Below are positions 39,450 through 48,050 of a stretch of 64,000 nucleotides of DNA, in pieces (within the stretch, counting starts at the first letter, position 1; every line of letters begins with the position of its first letter). The position numbers and the translations under genes were made by a program. The notes beneath the pieces are model-generated. The model saw nothing but the letters and a program-made list of their open reading frames with translations. It was not told the DNA's origin and searched no databases. This stretch comes from Actinoplanes sp. SE50/110 (GTDB lineage: Bacteria; Actinomycetota; Actinomycetes; Mycobacteriales; Micromonosporaceae): contig NZ_LT827010.1 of the NCBI RefSeq assembly GCF_900119315.1, forward strand, positions 91,001 to 155,000, given 5' to 3'.

Positions 39450-41375
39450 TCACTCGTCCCACTCGCGGTTGCGGCGGTTCGGGTCCTGCTGGCCGTACGT
39501 GCCGCCGCGCTGGCCCTGCGGCTGCTGGCCCTGCGGCTGGCCGTAGCCGCTGGTCGGCTGCTGCTCGTAGCCGCCCTGATGGCCGCCGTAGTTGCCGCCC
39601 TGCTGCTGGCCGTAACCCTGCTGCTGGCCGTAGCTGCCCTGGTCGTGCTGTTCCTGGCCGTAGCCGCCCTGGTCGTAGCCGCCGCCCGGCTGCTGGCCGT
39701 AGCCACCCTGGTCGTAACCACCCGGCTGGCCGTAGCCGCCCTGGTCGTACCCGGCCTGCTGCTGACCGCCCTGGTCGTAGCCGCCCTGCTGCTGGCCGTA
39801 GGTGCCGCCGCCGTAGGTGCCGCCGGCCTGCGGCTGCTGGCCGTACCCGCCGCCGTTGTCGGCGTGGTTGTCCCAGCCACCCTGCACGCCGTAGCCGCCC
39901 TGGTCCTCGTACCCGCCGTTGTCCGGCTGATACATCCCGGTCCGCTCGTCGTAGCGCTGCTGCGGGGCGTCGTCGTAGCCGCCCTGCTGCGCGCCGTACA
40001 CGCTGGTGGCGCCGCCGTAGTTGCCACCGGCTCCGGCCGCGGCCGTGCCGCCGCCGTAGTTGCCACCGGCTCCGGCTCCGGCCGCGGCCGTGCCGCCGCC
40101 GTAGTTGCCGCCGCCGGCCTGGTTGTCCCACTGGCTGTTGTTCGAGCCGACGAAGCCGCCCTGCGGAGGCATCGGCGCGCCGTACGGGTCGGGGAACTCG
40201 TCCTCGACCGGCGGCCGGTGGATCATCGTGGGCGCGTCGCCCAGACCGCCGCCGCCCATGCCCTGACCGGCGCCCATCCCGGCGCCGGCGACCATGGTCG
40301 CGTCGGCGCCGCGGCCGCCGCCGACGGGCGAGGCCACCCGGGTGGCGTCCGCGCCGGCGCCGTAGCCGCCGGGGCCGGGCCGGTTGCCGCCCGAGCCGCC
40401 GAGGCCGACGCCGGTGTCCGAGCCGTCGTCCTTGGCCGCGTTCTTGCGGCGCAGCCAGACCAGCACCATCGCGCCGACGCCCGCGGCGACCAGCAGGCCG
40501 CCCATCACGATCAGCAGCCAGGAGCTGCCGCCGCTGTCGTGCGAGGTCTTCGAGGCGTCGGCGGCCGGGGTGCCGGCCGCGTTGGTGACCGCGTCGGTGG
40601 TCGCGTCGTCGGTGCCGGCGTCATCGGCCGGAAGGCTGGCCGCGGCGCTCGCGTTGGCGGTCGGCGACGCCGAGGCGGCGGTCGCCGACTTCAACGTGAT
40701 GCTGACGGAGACGCTTTTGCCGGCAGTACCGGTCACCCGGGCGCTCGCGCCGGTGTAACCCTTCATCTTGGCGCCGATCAGGATCGAGCCGGTCGCGATC
40801 GGTGCGGCGTCCGAGGAGGTGAAGGAGAAGCCGCCGTCACCGTTGCTGGTGGTCTGGTACTGGTGACCCTTGCTGTCCTGGAGACCGACGTTGGCGCCCG
40901 CGAGTCCGGCGCCGGTGCTGTCCTTGATCTTGCCCGCGACCTGCCGGGTGGTGGTCGGCGCGGCCGGTCCGTTGACCGTGATGGTCTTCGGGCCGTCGAT
41001 CGTCTTCGGGCCGGTGCCGTCGTCTGCGGTCAGCGTCACCGAGACCGAGGCGGTCTGGCCCGCCGCGACAGTCGGCATCTGGAGCTTCGCCGTGTTCGAC
41101 GTTCCGCCGCCGGCGCTGACGTTGTCGGTGGGGCACGGCGCGCAGTCGGCACCGGCAGCCTTGACGGTGAACTTGACCGCTCCGGTACCGGGGTTACTAA
41201 CCGTGTACTGAACGGTTACACTTTCCCCGGAGTTGGCCTGCCCCTGGACGGTGAGGTTGCCACTGGCGTCGCCCGGGGCTGCCAGAGCCGCCGTCTGCAC
41301 GCCGGCCATCAAGCCCACGACCAGTGCCAGGAACGCACCGGCCCGGGCAGCCCGGCCTCGTAGGTGCGTTGTCAC
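39450..41375 (-). CDS. Secreted/anchored protein with Cna-B-like domains and Gly/Tyr/Gln-rich cytosolic tail
   Basis: About 641 residues. A signal peptide (LRGRAARAGAFLALVVGLMAGVQTAALAA) leads to an exported part. That part has a CARDB-like domain (about 40-125) with one CAPC pair and a carboxypeptidase-regulatory (Cna-B-type) domain (about 140-235). A Ser/Ala/Thr linker and one membrane helix (about 288-310, SWLLIVMGGLLVAAGVGAMVLVW then RRK) follow. The cytosolic tail of over 300 residues consists of GGYGQQ/GGYDQGG repeats, with ATRV, ATMV and APTMI motifs near its start. GTG 41375 is used with AAGG upstream; upstream GTGs are possible. Function unknown. Confidence 0.75.
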   Translation of the reverse strand: MTTHLRGRAARAGAFLALVVGLMAGVQTAALAAPGDASGNLTVQGQANSGESVTVQYTVSNPGTGAVKFTVKAAGADCAPCPTDNVSAGGGTSNTAKLQMPTVAAGQTASVSVTLTADDGTGPKTIDGPKTITVNGPAAPTTTRQVAGKIKDSTGAGLAGANVGLQDSKGHQYQTTSNGDGGFSFTSSDAAPIATGSILIGAKMKGYTGASARVTGTAGKSVSVSITLKSATAASASPTANASAAASLPADDAGTDDATTDAVTNAAGTPAADASKTSHDSGGSSWLLIVMGGLLVAAGVGAMVLVWLRRKNAAKDDGSDTGVGLGGSGGNRPGPGGYGAGADATRVASPVGGGRGADATMVAGAGMGAGQGMGGGGLGDAPTMIHRPPVEDEFPDPYGAPMPPQGGFVGSNNSQWDNQAGGGNYGGGTAAAGAGAGGNYGGGTAAAGAGGNYGGATSVYGAQQGGYDDAPQQRYDERTGMYQPDNGGYEDQGGYGVQGGWDNHADNGGGYGQQPQAGGTYGGGTYGQQQGGYDQGGQQQAGYDQGGYGQPGGYDQGGYGQQPGGGYDQGGYGQEQHDQGSYGQQQGYGQQQGGNYGGHQGGYEQQPTSGYGQPQGQQPQGQRGGTYGQQDPNRRNREWDE

Positions 41376-41529
41376 ATCCACCACCTTCCGTGTCGCGTGC
41401 TCCGCCGGTTACTTGCCCGTCAGATCTCCCGCGACTTGTACGCCGTCGGCAACTATGCCTTGTCACACGCCTTTTGCGCGACCCAGGGGCGTGTGCCGTT
41501 CTCGGTGAACCGCGTCGTATCGTCCCGAC

Positions 41530-41892
41530 ATGTCGCCTGCGCACAATAATTCCGACTCGGTGTCCAAGGCGTTGGACGCGCTGGACGCCGGGACCCAGCC
41601 TGACCGAACGGTCCTGCGTGACGCGGTCCGAGCACTGCTGACCGAGTTGTCCGGACGCGCGCCTGGCCGATCGGTGGAGGTGCGAATTCCACCTTTCGGC
41701 GCTATTCAGTGCGTGCCCGGCCCGCGCCACACCCGCGGCACACCGCCCAATGTGGTCGAGACGGATCCGGTCACCTGGCTGCTGGTGGCCACCGGACGCC
41801 TGGCATGGGCGGAAGCGGTCGCCGACGGACGCCTGCGGGCCAGCGGAATCCGCACCGATCTCAGCGAGTTCCTGCCGCTGACCCCGGAATGA
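41530..41892 (+). CDS. Sterol carrier family (SCP2-like) small protein
   Basis: This 120-residue protein resembles actinobacterial 'sterol carrier family' proteins encoded next to purF. Its second half carries PPNVVETDPVTWLLVATGRLAWAEAVADGRLRASG, typical of the C-terminal SCP2/maleylpyruvate-isomerase-like motif in which the loop ends on GR..W. It is small, soluble and of unknown ligand. The start ATG is 41530. It precedes purF by 124 bp on the same strand. Confidence 0.75.
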   Translation: MSPAHNNSDSVSKALDALDAGTQPDRTVLRDAVRALLTELSGRAPGRSVEVRIPPFGAIQCVPGPRHTRGTPPNVVETDPVTWLLVATGRLAWAEAVADGRLRASGIRTDLSEFLPLTPE

Positions 41893-42016
41893 GCCCGGGG
41901 CCGAGTCCCGGGGGCTCGCGTACACTGGGCGATCGGAGCGAGCGGAGTTCGGGCAGACCAGCGATGGTCAGCGCTTCGAGCAGTTCGTGGCGGATCCGAC
42001 ATGAGGGAGCGAGCAG

Positions 42017-43591
42017 GTGCCCCGAGGCGACGGCCGATTGACCGACGATCTCGACCCCCAGGAACGCGGCCCCCAGGACGCCTGTGGTGTCTTCGGTGTC
42101 TGGGCCCCCGAGGAAGAGGTCGCCAAACTCACGTACTTCGGGCTCTACGCTCTACAGCACCGGGGCCAGGAGGCCGCCGGCATCGCGGTGAGCGACGGCT
42201 CCGGGGTCGTGGTCTACAAGGACGTCGGCCTGGTCTCCCAGGTCTTCGACGAGCCGACGCTGGCCAGCCTTCGCGGCCACCTCGCGATCGGCCACGCGCG
42301 CTATTCCACCACCGGTGGCAACACCTGGGAGAACGCGCAGCCCACGATCCGGGCCACGACGGCCGGCACCACCATCGCGCTGGCCCACAACGGCAACCTG
42401 GTGAACACCGCCGAGCTGGCCAAGGAGGTCGCCGACCGCGGCCTCGAGGTCGGTGACGCCACCTCGGACACCATGCTGGTCACCACGCTGCTGGCCGGCC
42501 GGCCGGACCTGTCGGTCGAGGCCGCCGCCATGGAGGTGCTGCCCACCCTGCGCGGGGCGTTCAGCTTCGTGTTCATGGACGAGCACACGCTGTACGCCGC
42601 CCGGGACGCCCAGGGCGTACGCCCGCTGGTCCTGGGCCGGATGGAGAACGGCTGGGTGGTCGCCAGCGAGACCGCCGCCCTGGACATCACCGGCGCCAGC
42701 TTCGTCCGCGAGGTCGAGCCCGGCGAGATCCTGGCGATCGACGAGCACGGCCTGCGCTCCACCCGGTTCGCCGCGCCGGAGCCCAAGGGCTGCCTCTTCG
42801 AGTACGTGTATCTCGCCCGCCCGGACACCACGATCGCCGGTCGCAACATCTACGCCGCGCGCGTCGAGGTGGGCCGCAAGCTGGCCAAGGAGCATCCGGC
42901 CGAGGCCGACCTGGTGATCGGTGTGCCGGAGTCGGGCATCCCGGCGGCGATCGGCTACGCCGAGGCGTCCGGCATCCCGTACAGCGCCGGCTTCATGAAG
43001 AACGCGTATGTCGGCCGCACCTTCATCCAGCCCTCGCAGACGATCCGTCAGCTGGGCATCCGGCTGAAGCTGAACCCGCTGCGCGAGGTGGTCCGGGGCA
43101 AGCGGATCGTGGTGGTCGACGACTCGATCGTGCGGGGCAACACCCAGCGCGCCCAGATCCGCATGCTGCGCGAGGCCGGCGCCCTGGAGGTGCACGTCCG
43201 GATCTCGTCGCCGCCGGTGAAGTGGCCGTGCTTCTACGGCATCGACTTCGCCACCCGTGCCGAGCTGATCGCGAACGGTCTGGAGATCGACGGGATCCGG
43301 CGCTCGATCGGCGCCGACAGCCTGGGCTACGTCTCGCTGGACGGCCTGGTCCAGTCCACTGAGCAGCCGAAATCCCGGCTCTGCATGGCCTGCTTCGACG
43401 GGGAGTACCCGATCGAGCTGCCGGCCGCCGATCTGATCGGCAAGCACGTGCTGGAGGGGGTGAGCCGCCGGGCGGAGGCGGTCGCCGAGCTCGAGACCGA
43501 CTACGAGGCCCGCGAGCACCAGGACGACCACCCGGCACCGGCGCCGCTGGTGGCCAGCCCGGGCGGCGCCACGGCGCTGCACCACCCGTGA
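42017..43591 (+). CDS. purF: Amidophosphoribosyltransferase
   Basis: This 524-residue enzyme makes phosphoribosylamine from PRPP and glutamine, the first step of IMP synthesis. A 22-residue propeptide precedes Cys23 in DACGVFGVWAP, the N-terminal nucleophile after processing. LQHRGQEAAGI, GHARYSTTG and AHNGNLVN belong to the glutaminase domain; RIVVVDDSIVRGNT is the PRPP loop. The C-terminal LCMACFDGEYPIELP provides cluster-type Cys. The GTG at 42017 is used. purM follows 38 bp later. Confidence 0.97.
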   Translation: MPRGDGRLTDDLDPQERGPQDACGVFGVWAPEEEVAKLTYFGLYALQHRGQEAAGIAVSDGSGVVVYKDVGLVSQVFDEPTLASLRGHLAIGHARYSTTGGNTWENAQPTIRATTAGTTIALAHNGNLVNTAELAKEVADRGLEVGDATSDTMLVTTLLAGRPDLSVEAAAMEVLPTLRGAFSFVFMDEHTLYAARDAQGVRPLVLGRMENGWVVASETAALDITGASFVREVEPGEILAIDEHGLRSTRFAAPEPKGCLFEYVYLARPDTTIAGRNIYAARVEVGRKLAKEHPAEADLVIGVPESGIPAAIGYAEASGIPYSAGFMKNAYVGRTFIQPSQTIRQLGIRLKLNPLREVVRGKRIVVVDDSIVRGNTQRAQIRMLREAGALEVHVRISSPPVKWPCFYGIDFATRAELIANGLEIDGIRRSIGADSLGYVSLDGLVQSTEQPKSRLCMACFDGEYPIELPAADLIGKHVLEGVSRRAEAVAELETDYEAREHQDDHPAPAPLVASPGGATALHHP

Positions 43592-43629
43592 CTTTTCCAG
43601 TTTCTGAAGAAACCGCTAAGGGGAGAACC

Positions 43630-44766
43630 GTGACGCACGTGTCCGAGCGCAATGCCGGATCCGAGGGCGACCGACAGCTGTGGACCGCCGGCGCCGGCCG
43701 GGGCCCGCGCAAGCGCGCCGCGACCTACGCGGACGCGGGCGTCTCGATCCACGCCGGTGACCGTGCCGTCGAGCTGCTCAAGTCCAAGGTGAAGAAGACC
43801 ACCCGGCCCGAGGTGATGGGTGACCTGGGAGGCTTCTCCGGCCTGTTCCGGCTGAACACGGCGAAGTACAAGAGCCCGATCCTGGCCTCGTCCACCGACG
43901 GCGTCGGCACCAAGCTGGTCATCGCGCAGCAGCTGGACATCCACGACACGATCGGCATCGACCTGGTCGCCATGGTCGTCGACGACCTGGTGGCCTGTGG
44001 CGCCGAGCCGCTGTTCCTGCTCGACTACATCGCCTGCGGCGAGGTCGTGCCGGACAAGATCGCCGAGATCGGCGCCGGTATCGCCGACGGCTGCCGCTAC
44101 GCGGGGTGCGCCCTGCTCGGTGGCGAGACCGCCGAGCACCCGGGTGTGCTGCGCCCCGACGAGTACGACGTCTCGGCGACCGGTGTCGGCGTGGTCGAGG
44201 AGAGCGAGATCCTCGGCAAGGAGCGGGTCGAGGTGGGCGACGCGGTGATCGCGATGCGCTCGTCCGGCCTGCACTCGAACGGTTACTCGCTGGTCCGGCA
44301 CGTGCTGCTGGGCGCCGGCCGGATGCGCCTGGACACCGTGGTCGACGACTTCGGCACCTCGCGCACGCTGGGCGAGGAGCTGCTCACCCCGACCAAGATC
44401 TACGCCAAGGACTGCCTGGGCCTGATCGAGGAGACCGACGTCCGGGCGTTCTCGCACGTGACCGGCGGCGGCATCCCCGGCAACCTGGTCCGGGTCCTGC
44501 CCGAGCACGTGGACGCCGTGGTGGACCGGTCCACCTGGCGCCCGCAGCCGATCTTCGACCTGATCCAGGCCAAGGGCCGGATCGAGGACTCGGAGATGGA
44601 GGCCACCTTCAACATGGGTGTCGGCATGTTCGCGGTCGTCTCGGCCGACGACGCGGACCGCGCGATGGCCTATCTGGCCGGTCGCGGTGTCGAGGCCTGG
44701 CAGGTCGGCGAGGTGCTGGAGGGCACCGGGCAGGTGCAGATGATGGGCTCCTACACCCGGGGCTGA
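43630..44766 (+). CDS. purM: Phosphoribosylformylglycinamidine cyclo-ligase
   Basis: This 378-residue AIR synthetase closes the imidazole ring of AIR with ATP. YADAGVSIHAGDRAVE, ASSTDGVGTKLVIA, the catalytic DLVAMVVDDLVACGAEPLF and GGETAEHPGV are all family signatures; AFSHVTGGGIPGNLVR lies in the C-terminal half. The GTG at 43630 follows GGGGAGAACC. A hairpin terminator at 44827-44861 ends the transcript before the radical SAM gene. Confidence 0.97.
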   Translation: MTHVSERNAGSEGDRQLWTAGAGRGPRKRAATYADAGVSIHAGDRAVELLKSKVKKTTRPEVMGDLGGFSGLFRLNTAKYKSPILASSTDGVGTKLVIAQQLDIHDTIGIDLVAMVVDDLVACGAEPLFLLDYIACGEVVPDKIAEIGAGIADGCRYAGCALLGGETAEHPGVLRPDEYDVSATGVGVVEESEILGKERVEVGDAVIAMRSSGLHSNGYSLVRHVLLGAGRMRLDTVVDDFGTSRTLGEELLTPTKIYAKDCLGLIEETDVRAFSHVTGGGIPGNLVRVLPEHVDAVVDRSTWRPQPIFDLIQAKGRIEDSEMEATFNMGVGMFAVVSADDADRAMAYLAGRGVEAWQVGEVLEGTGQVQMMGSYTRG

Positions 44767-44826
44767 CGCTCTGTAACGGTGACCGCTGAGACGTGAGTCT
44801 GGTTCGTTATAGGTGTGCCATGAAAT

Positions 44827-44861
44827 GATCCGTGTGTGCCGATGTCCGGCACATACGGATC
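44827..44861 (+). terminator. purM terminator upstream of the radical SAM gene
   Basis: GATCCGTGTGTGCCG at 44827-44841 pairs with CGGCACATACGGATC at 44847-44861 through 15 pairs, one of them G-U, around a 5-nt loop. CTTTC follows. It would isolate purM from the maturase gene, which then needs its own promoter in the next 70 bp. Confidence 0.75.
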
Positions 44862-44931
44862 TTTCGCATGTTCATTGGACCGCGAGGCCTAGCCTGGCCC
44901 TGTGTCTTTAGGGGCAGGATGGAGGTGCGCG

Positions 44932-46056
44932 ATGGCGGACGCGTGGAGCGGGATGCGGGGCATCTCGCCGGAACCCGGCTATGTGGTCATGCAGCCGACT
45001 ACTCTGTGCAACCTGGCCTGCAATTACTGCTATCTGCCGTTCCGCCGGGAGAACCGGAAGATGCCGGTCGCCGTCGCCGAGGCGGTGGCGGCCGAGGTCG
45101 CCGGCTTCGCCCGGGCCGGCCGGTTCTCGGTGGTCTGGCACGGCGGTGAGCCGCTGACCGCGGGAGCGGCCCACCTGGCGGCCCTGTTCGCGCCGTTCGG
45201 ACCGGATGTGGAGCACCACATCCAGACCAACGCCACGCTGATCGACGACGCCTGGTGCGAGTTCTTCAAGGCTCACGACGTGCGGGTGAGCGTCAGCGTC
45301 GACGGGCCGCCGGACCGTAACGGTGACCGGGTGGACCGGGCCGGGAAACCGGCGTACGACCTGATCGCCAAGGGGATCGCGGCGCTGCGCCGGCACGGCA
45401 TCCCGTTCTCCGCGCTGTGCGTGGTGGCCGATCCGCGCCCGGGCGTCGCCACCGAGCTGTACGAGTATTTTCTCGGCCTGGGCTGCGAGGTGCTCGGCAT
45501 CAACGTGGAGGAGCAGGAGGGCGTCAACCTCCGGCAGAACAGCCACGACCCGGCCGCGGTCAGCGCGTTCTGGGCGGAGCTGGTCGGCGCCTGGCGCCGG
45601 GAGCCGCGGATCCATCTGCGCGAGGTGGAGTGGTCGCTGCGCTATGTGGCCGCCGTGCTCGACGGCACGGCTGACCGGCTGCTGCCCCGCCGGCTCGACC
45701 CGATCCCGACGATCGCCCACGACGGCTCGGTGGTGCTGCTCTCGCCCGAACTGGCCGGGTTCCACGACCCGCGCTACGGCGATTTCACCAGTGGCAACGT
45801 GCTGACCACCCCGCTGCGGCAGATCCTCGCGGACGCCGGGCGGACACCGTGGATCGGCGAGTTCCTGCAGGGCGTGGAGGCGTGCCGGCAGAGCTGCCCG
45901 TATTTCGGTTTCTGCGGCGGCGCGCACGCGGCGAACCGCTACTTCGAACACGGCAGATTCGACGTCACCGAGACGAACCACTGCCGGAACAGCAAGATTC
46001 GCCTATTGGAGGGAGTGCTGGACCATGCCCGAGATCACGAGCCCACGGCCGTCTGA
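44932..46056 (+). CDS. amcB: Radical SAM/SPASM cyclophane-forming peptide maturase (AmcB-type)
   Basis: This 374-residue radical SAM enzyme is expected to crosslink side chains of the overlapping precursor peptide. CNLACNYC gives Cys26, Cys30 and Cys33 for the SAM-binding 4Fe-4S cluster. A TIM-barrel core follows with HGGEPL and SVDGPPDRN. The C-terminal SPASM-like region has Cys318, Cys322, Cys328 and Cys351 (CRQSCPYFGFC, NHC) for an auxiliary cluster. ATG 44932 is chosen because GGAGG precedes it; an in-frame ATG ten codons upstream is weaker. The stop lies 32 bp inside the precursor gene. The AmcB name rests on gene pairing and motif content, not on a search. Confidence 0.8.
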   Translation: MADAWSGMRGISPEPGYVVMQPTTLCNLACNYCYLPFRRENRKMPVAVAEAVAAEVAGFARAGRFSVVWHGGEPLTAGAAHLAALFAPFGPDVEHHIQTNATLIDDAWCEFFKAHDVRVSVSVDGPPDRNGDRVDRAGKPAYDLIAKGIAALRRHGIPFSALCVVADPRPGVATELYEYFLGLGCEVLGINVEEQEGVNLRQNSHDPAAVSAFWAELVGAWRREPRIHLREVEWSLRYVAAVLDGTADRLLPRRLDPIPTIAHDGSVVLLSPELAGFHDPRYGDFTSGNVLTTPLRQILADAGRTPWIGEFLQGVEACRQSCPYFGFCGGAHAANRYFEHGRFDVTETNHCRNSKIRLLEGVLDHARDHEPTAV

Positions 46057-46252
46057 CGCCGTGGAGACGGATCCGGTGACGGCACGGGTGCATGACACCC
46101 GGGCCGGCCTGGCCGCGCTCATCGCGGAGGCCGAGACGGCCCGCCGGCAACGTGCCGAGGAGGCGACTCCCGAAAGCGGCTCGGCGGTGTGCGCCTGGAA
46201 CCACTTCGAGAACATTCCCACGTTCTACAACTGGAACAACCGGCCGCGGTGA
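46025..46252 (+). CDS. amcA: RiPP precursor peptide with multiple three-residue cyclophane motifs (AmcA-type)
   Basis: This 75-residue peptide has a leader of about 50 residues with a helical segment (TRAGLAALIAEAETARRQRAEE). The core is CAWNHFENIPTFYNWNNRPR. It contains Trp58-Asn-His60, Phe61-Glu-Asn63, Phe67-Tyr-Asn69 and Trp70-Asn-Asn72, each an aromatic residue followed two positions later by Asn or His, the pattern used by triceptide maturases. GGAGGG lies upstream of the ATG, inside the maturase gene. A U-tract terminator follows. No dedicated protease or exporter gene is adjacent. Confidence 0.82.
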   Translation: MPEITSPRPSDAVETDPVTARVHDTRAGLAALIAEAETARRQRAEEATPESGSAVCAWNHFENIPTFYNWNNRPR

Positions 46253-46266
46253 AACGCTGCTCGGTC

Positions 46267-46300
46267 AAAGCCCACGCGGACACCGCCCGCGTGGGCTTTT
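46267..46300 (+). terminator. Terminator of the maturase-precursor operon
   Basis: AAAGCCCACGCGG at 46267-46279 pairs with CCGCGTGGGCTTT at 46287-46299 over a 7-nt loop, followed by TTCCC. This is a canonical intrinsic terminator 14 bp after the precursor stop. Confidence 0.88.
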
Positions 46301-46377
46301 CCCTGTAGCCGTCAGGAGTTGATGACCACGGCGCACGTGAGCACGCGGGTCACACCGCGTGCTCTGTGCAATACGGG

Positions 46378-46596
46378 TCAAATACGCCTTGGAGGCGACC
46401 AGGAATCCTGGTCGTCGTCAGCGTCATCCTCGTCATCATCGACGAACTCTTCATTGTCGTCGTCGAAATGATGATCGGACTGGCGTGTACTACCGGCCAG
46501 TTCGCGCTGCAAGGCGGTGAGGTCGGTGTTCGGGGAGTGGTACTTCAACTCCCGGGCCACCTTCGTCTGCTTGGCCTTAGCACGGCCGCGCCCCAT
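46378..46596 (-). CDS. DUF3073 family protein
   Basis: This 72-residue actinobacterial protein begins MGRGRAKAKQTKVARELKYH and ends in a very acidic tail (FDDDNEEFVDDDEDDADDDQD). Function is unknown, but it is widely conserved near purM and vdh in actinobacteria. The ATG at 46596 is the family start, preceded by GAGGGGG; the longer frame upstream is not conserved sequence. Confidence 0.9.
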   Translation of the reverse strand: MGRGRAKAKQTKVARELKYHSPNTDLTALQRELAGSTRQSDHHFDDDNEEFVDDDEDDADDDQDSWSPPRRI

Positions 46597-46772
46597 GGCT
46601 CGACCCCCTCGCACAGAATTCGGGGCAGCCCGAAGGCGGGCCCCGATGACGTCAGGCATCTCTCGTGGGTCTTACGGTACATGGACGATGCCGTCTTCGG
46701 CACCTCGGGTTGCGTGTGACACTGCCGCGCGTCGCGGTTCTTCTTCCGGAGAGCCCGCCGGAAGGCCCCGAA

Positions 46773-46809
46773 CCGCCGCGCGGCGCCCATTTCAGGCGTC
46801 GCGCGGCGG
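46773..46809 (-). terminator. Terminator of the dehydrogenase gene
   Basis: CCGCCGCGCGGCGCC at 46773-46787 pairs with GGCGTCGCGCGGCGG at 46795-46809, with one G-U pair and a 7-nt loop, just beyond the dehydrogenase stop. Confidence 0.7.
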
Positions 46810-46821
46810 TACTGAACCGGT

Positions 46822-47901
46822 CTAGCCGAGGTGGATGGAGCGCAGCCGGCCGACATCGGCCATCCGCCGCTCGGCGAGGCGGTCCGCCGCCACCGCGGGC
46901 GGCACCCCCTCGTCGTCGGCCAGCTGCAGGATCCGCCGGGTGGTCTCGAAGATCCCGGTCGCCCGCAGCTTGGCCCGCTCGAAGTTGAAGCCCTCGATCT
47001 CGTCGGCCACCTGGATCACGCCGCCCGCGTTCACCACGTAGTCCGGGGTGTAGAGGATGCCGCGGTCGTCGAGCAGCTTGCCGATGCCGGGGTGGGCCAG
47101 CTGGTTGTTGGCCGCGCCGGTGACCACCCGGGCGCGCAGCAGCGGGACCGTGTCGTCGTTGAGGGCGCCGCCCAGCGCGCAGGGGGCGTAGACGTCGAGA
47201 TCCGAAGTGATCAGCGTCTGGTTGTCCGGGACCAGGTGAACCTCGGGGTGGGTGGTGCGGGCCCACTGCAGGGCCGCCTCGTTCACGTCGGTGGCCACCA
47301 CGGTGGCGCCGTCGGCGACCAGGTGGCCGACCAGATACTTGCCGACCTTGCCGAGGCCGGCCACGCCGACCGTGCGGCCGGCGAGCGTGGGGCTGCCCCA
47401 GGTGTGCTCGGCGGCGGCCCGCATGCCCTGGAAGACGCCCCAGGCGGTGAGGACCGAGGAGTCGCCGGCGCCGCCGTGCTCGACGCTGCGGCCGGTGACG
47501 TACCGGGTTTCGCGGGCGATCACGTCCATGTCCGGCACGTACGTGCCGACGTCGCAGGCGGTGTAGTAGCGGCCGCGCAGGGACTCGACGAAGCGGCCGT
47601 AGGCACGCAGCAGCGCCTCGGACTTGACCGTGGCCGGGTCGCCCCAGATGACCGCTTTACCGCCACCCAGGTCCAGGCCGGCCAGCGCGTTCTTGTACGC
47701 CATGCCGCGGGACAGCCGCAGCACGTCGGCGAGGGCGGCCTCCTCGCTCTCGTACGGGTAGAACCGTGTGCCGCCGAGCGCCGGCCCGAGGGCCGTCGAG
47801 TAGATCCCGATGATCGCCTTCAGGCCGGAGACCCGGTCCTGGCAGAAGACGACCTGTTCGTGCCCGCTGGCGTCGGTGCCGTCGGTGTCGAACACACCCA
47901 T
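46822..47901 (-). CDS. vdh: Valine/leucine dehydrogenase (Glu/Leu/Phe/Val dehydrogenase family)
   Basis: This 359-residue NAD-dependent branched-chain amino-acid dehydrogenase deaminates valine or leucine to the keto acid. [25 protein letters not shown], the catalytic Lys region [15 protein letters not shown] (about 80-94) and the Rossmann start [18 protein letters not shown] (about 175-192) are diagnostic. Synteny with bldC and DUF3073 genes suggests the streptomycete valine dehydrogenase Vdh. The ATG at 47901 follows AGGAGAACAACG; the longer open frame is not supported. Confidence 0.9.
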   Translation of the reverse strand: MGVFDTDGTDASGHEQVVFCQDRVSGLKAIIGIYSTALGPALGGTRFYPYESEEAALADVLRLSRGMAYKNALAGLDLGGGKAVIWGDPATVKSEALLRAYGRFVESLRGRYYTACDVGTYVPDMDVIARETRYVTGRSVEHGGAGDSSVLTAWGVFQGMRAAAEHTWGSPTLAGRTVGVAGLGKVGKYLVGHLVADGATVVATDVNEAALQWARTTHPEVHLVPDNQTLITSDLDVYAPCALGGALNDDTVPLLRARVVTGAANNQLAHPGIGKLLDDRGILYTPDYVVNAGGVIQVADEIEGFNFERAKLRATGIFETTRRILQLADDEGVPPAVAADRLAERRMADVGRLRSIHLG

Positions 47902-48050
47902 CGTTGTTCTCCTGATTCGTCGGTGGGCCTTCGTGGGGCCCGTCACCCGGCGGGGTAGGCCGGACATGGCGAGCCTAATCGCGAGAACGGCACGGTGATT
48001 ACGCCCGCGCGGGAAGTTCCACCCGGGCAAATTCGTGAAAGGATCGCGCC

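Noticed and set aside
44767..44931. Extra short gene between purM and the maturase
   Set aside because: Only the terminator hairpin and leader are visible; no frame with a start and ribosome-binding site fits.
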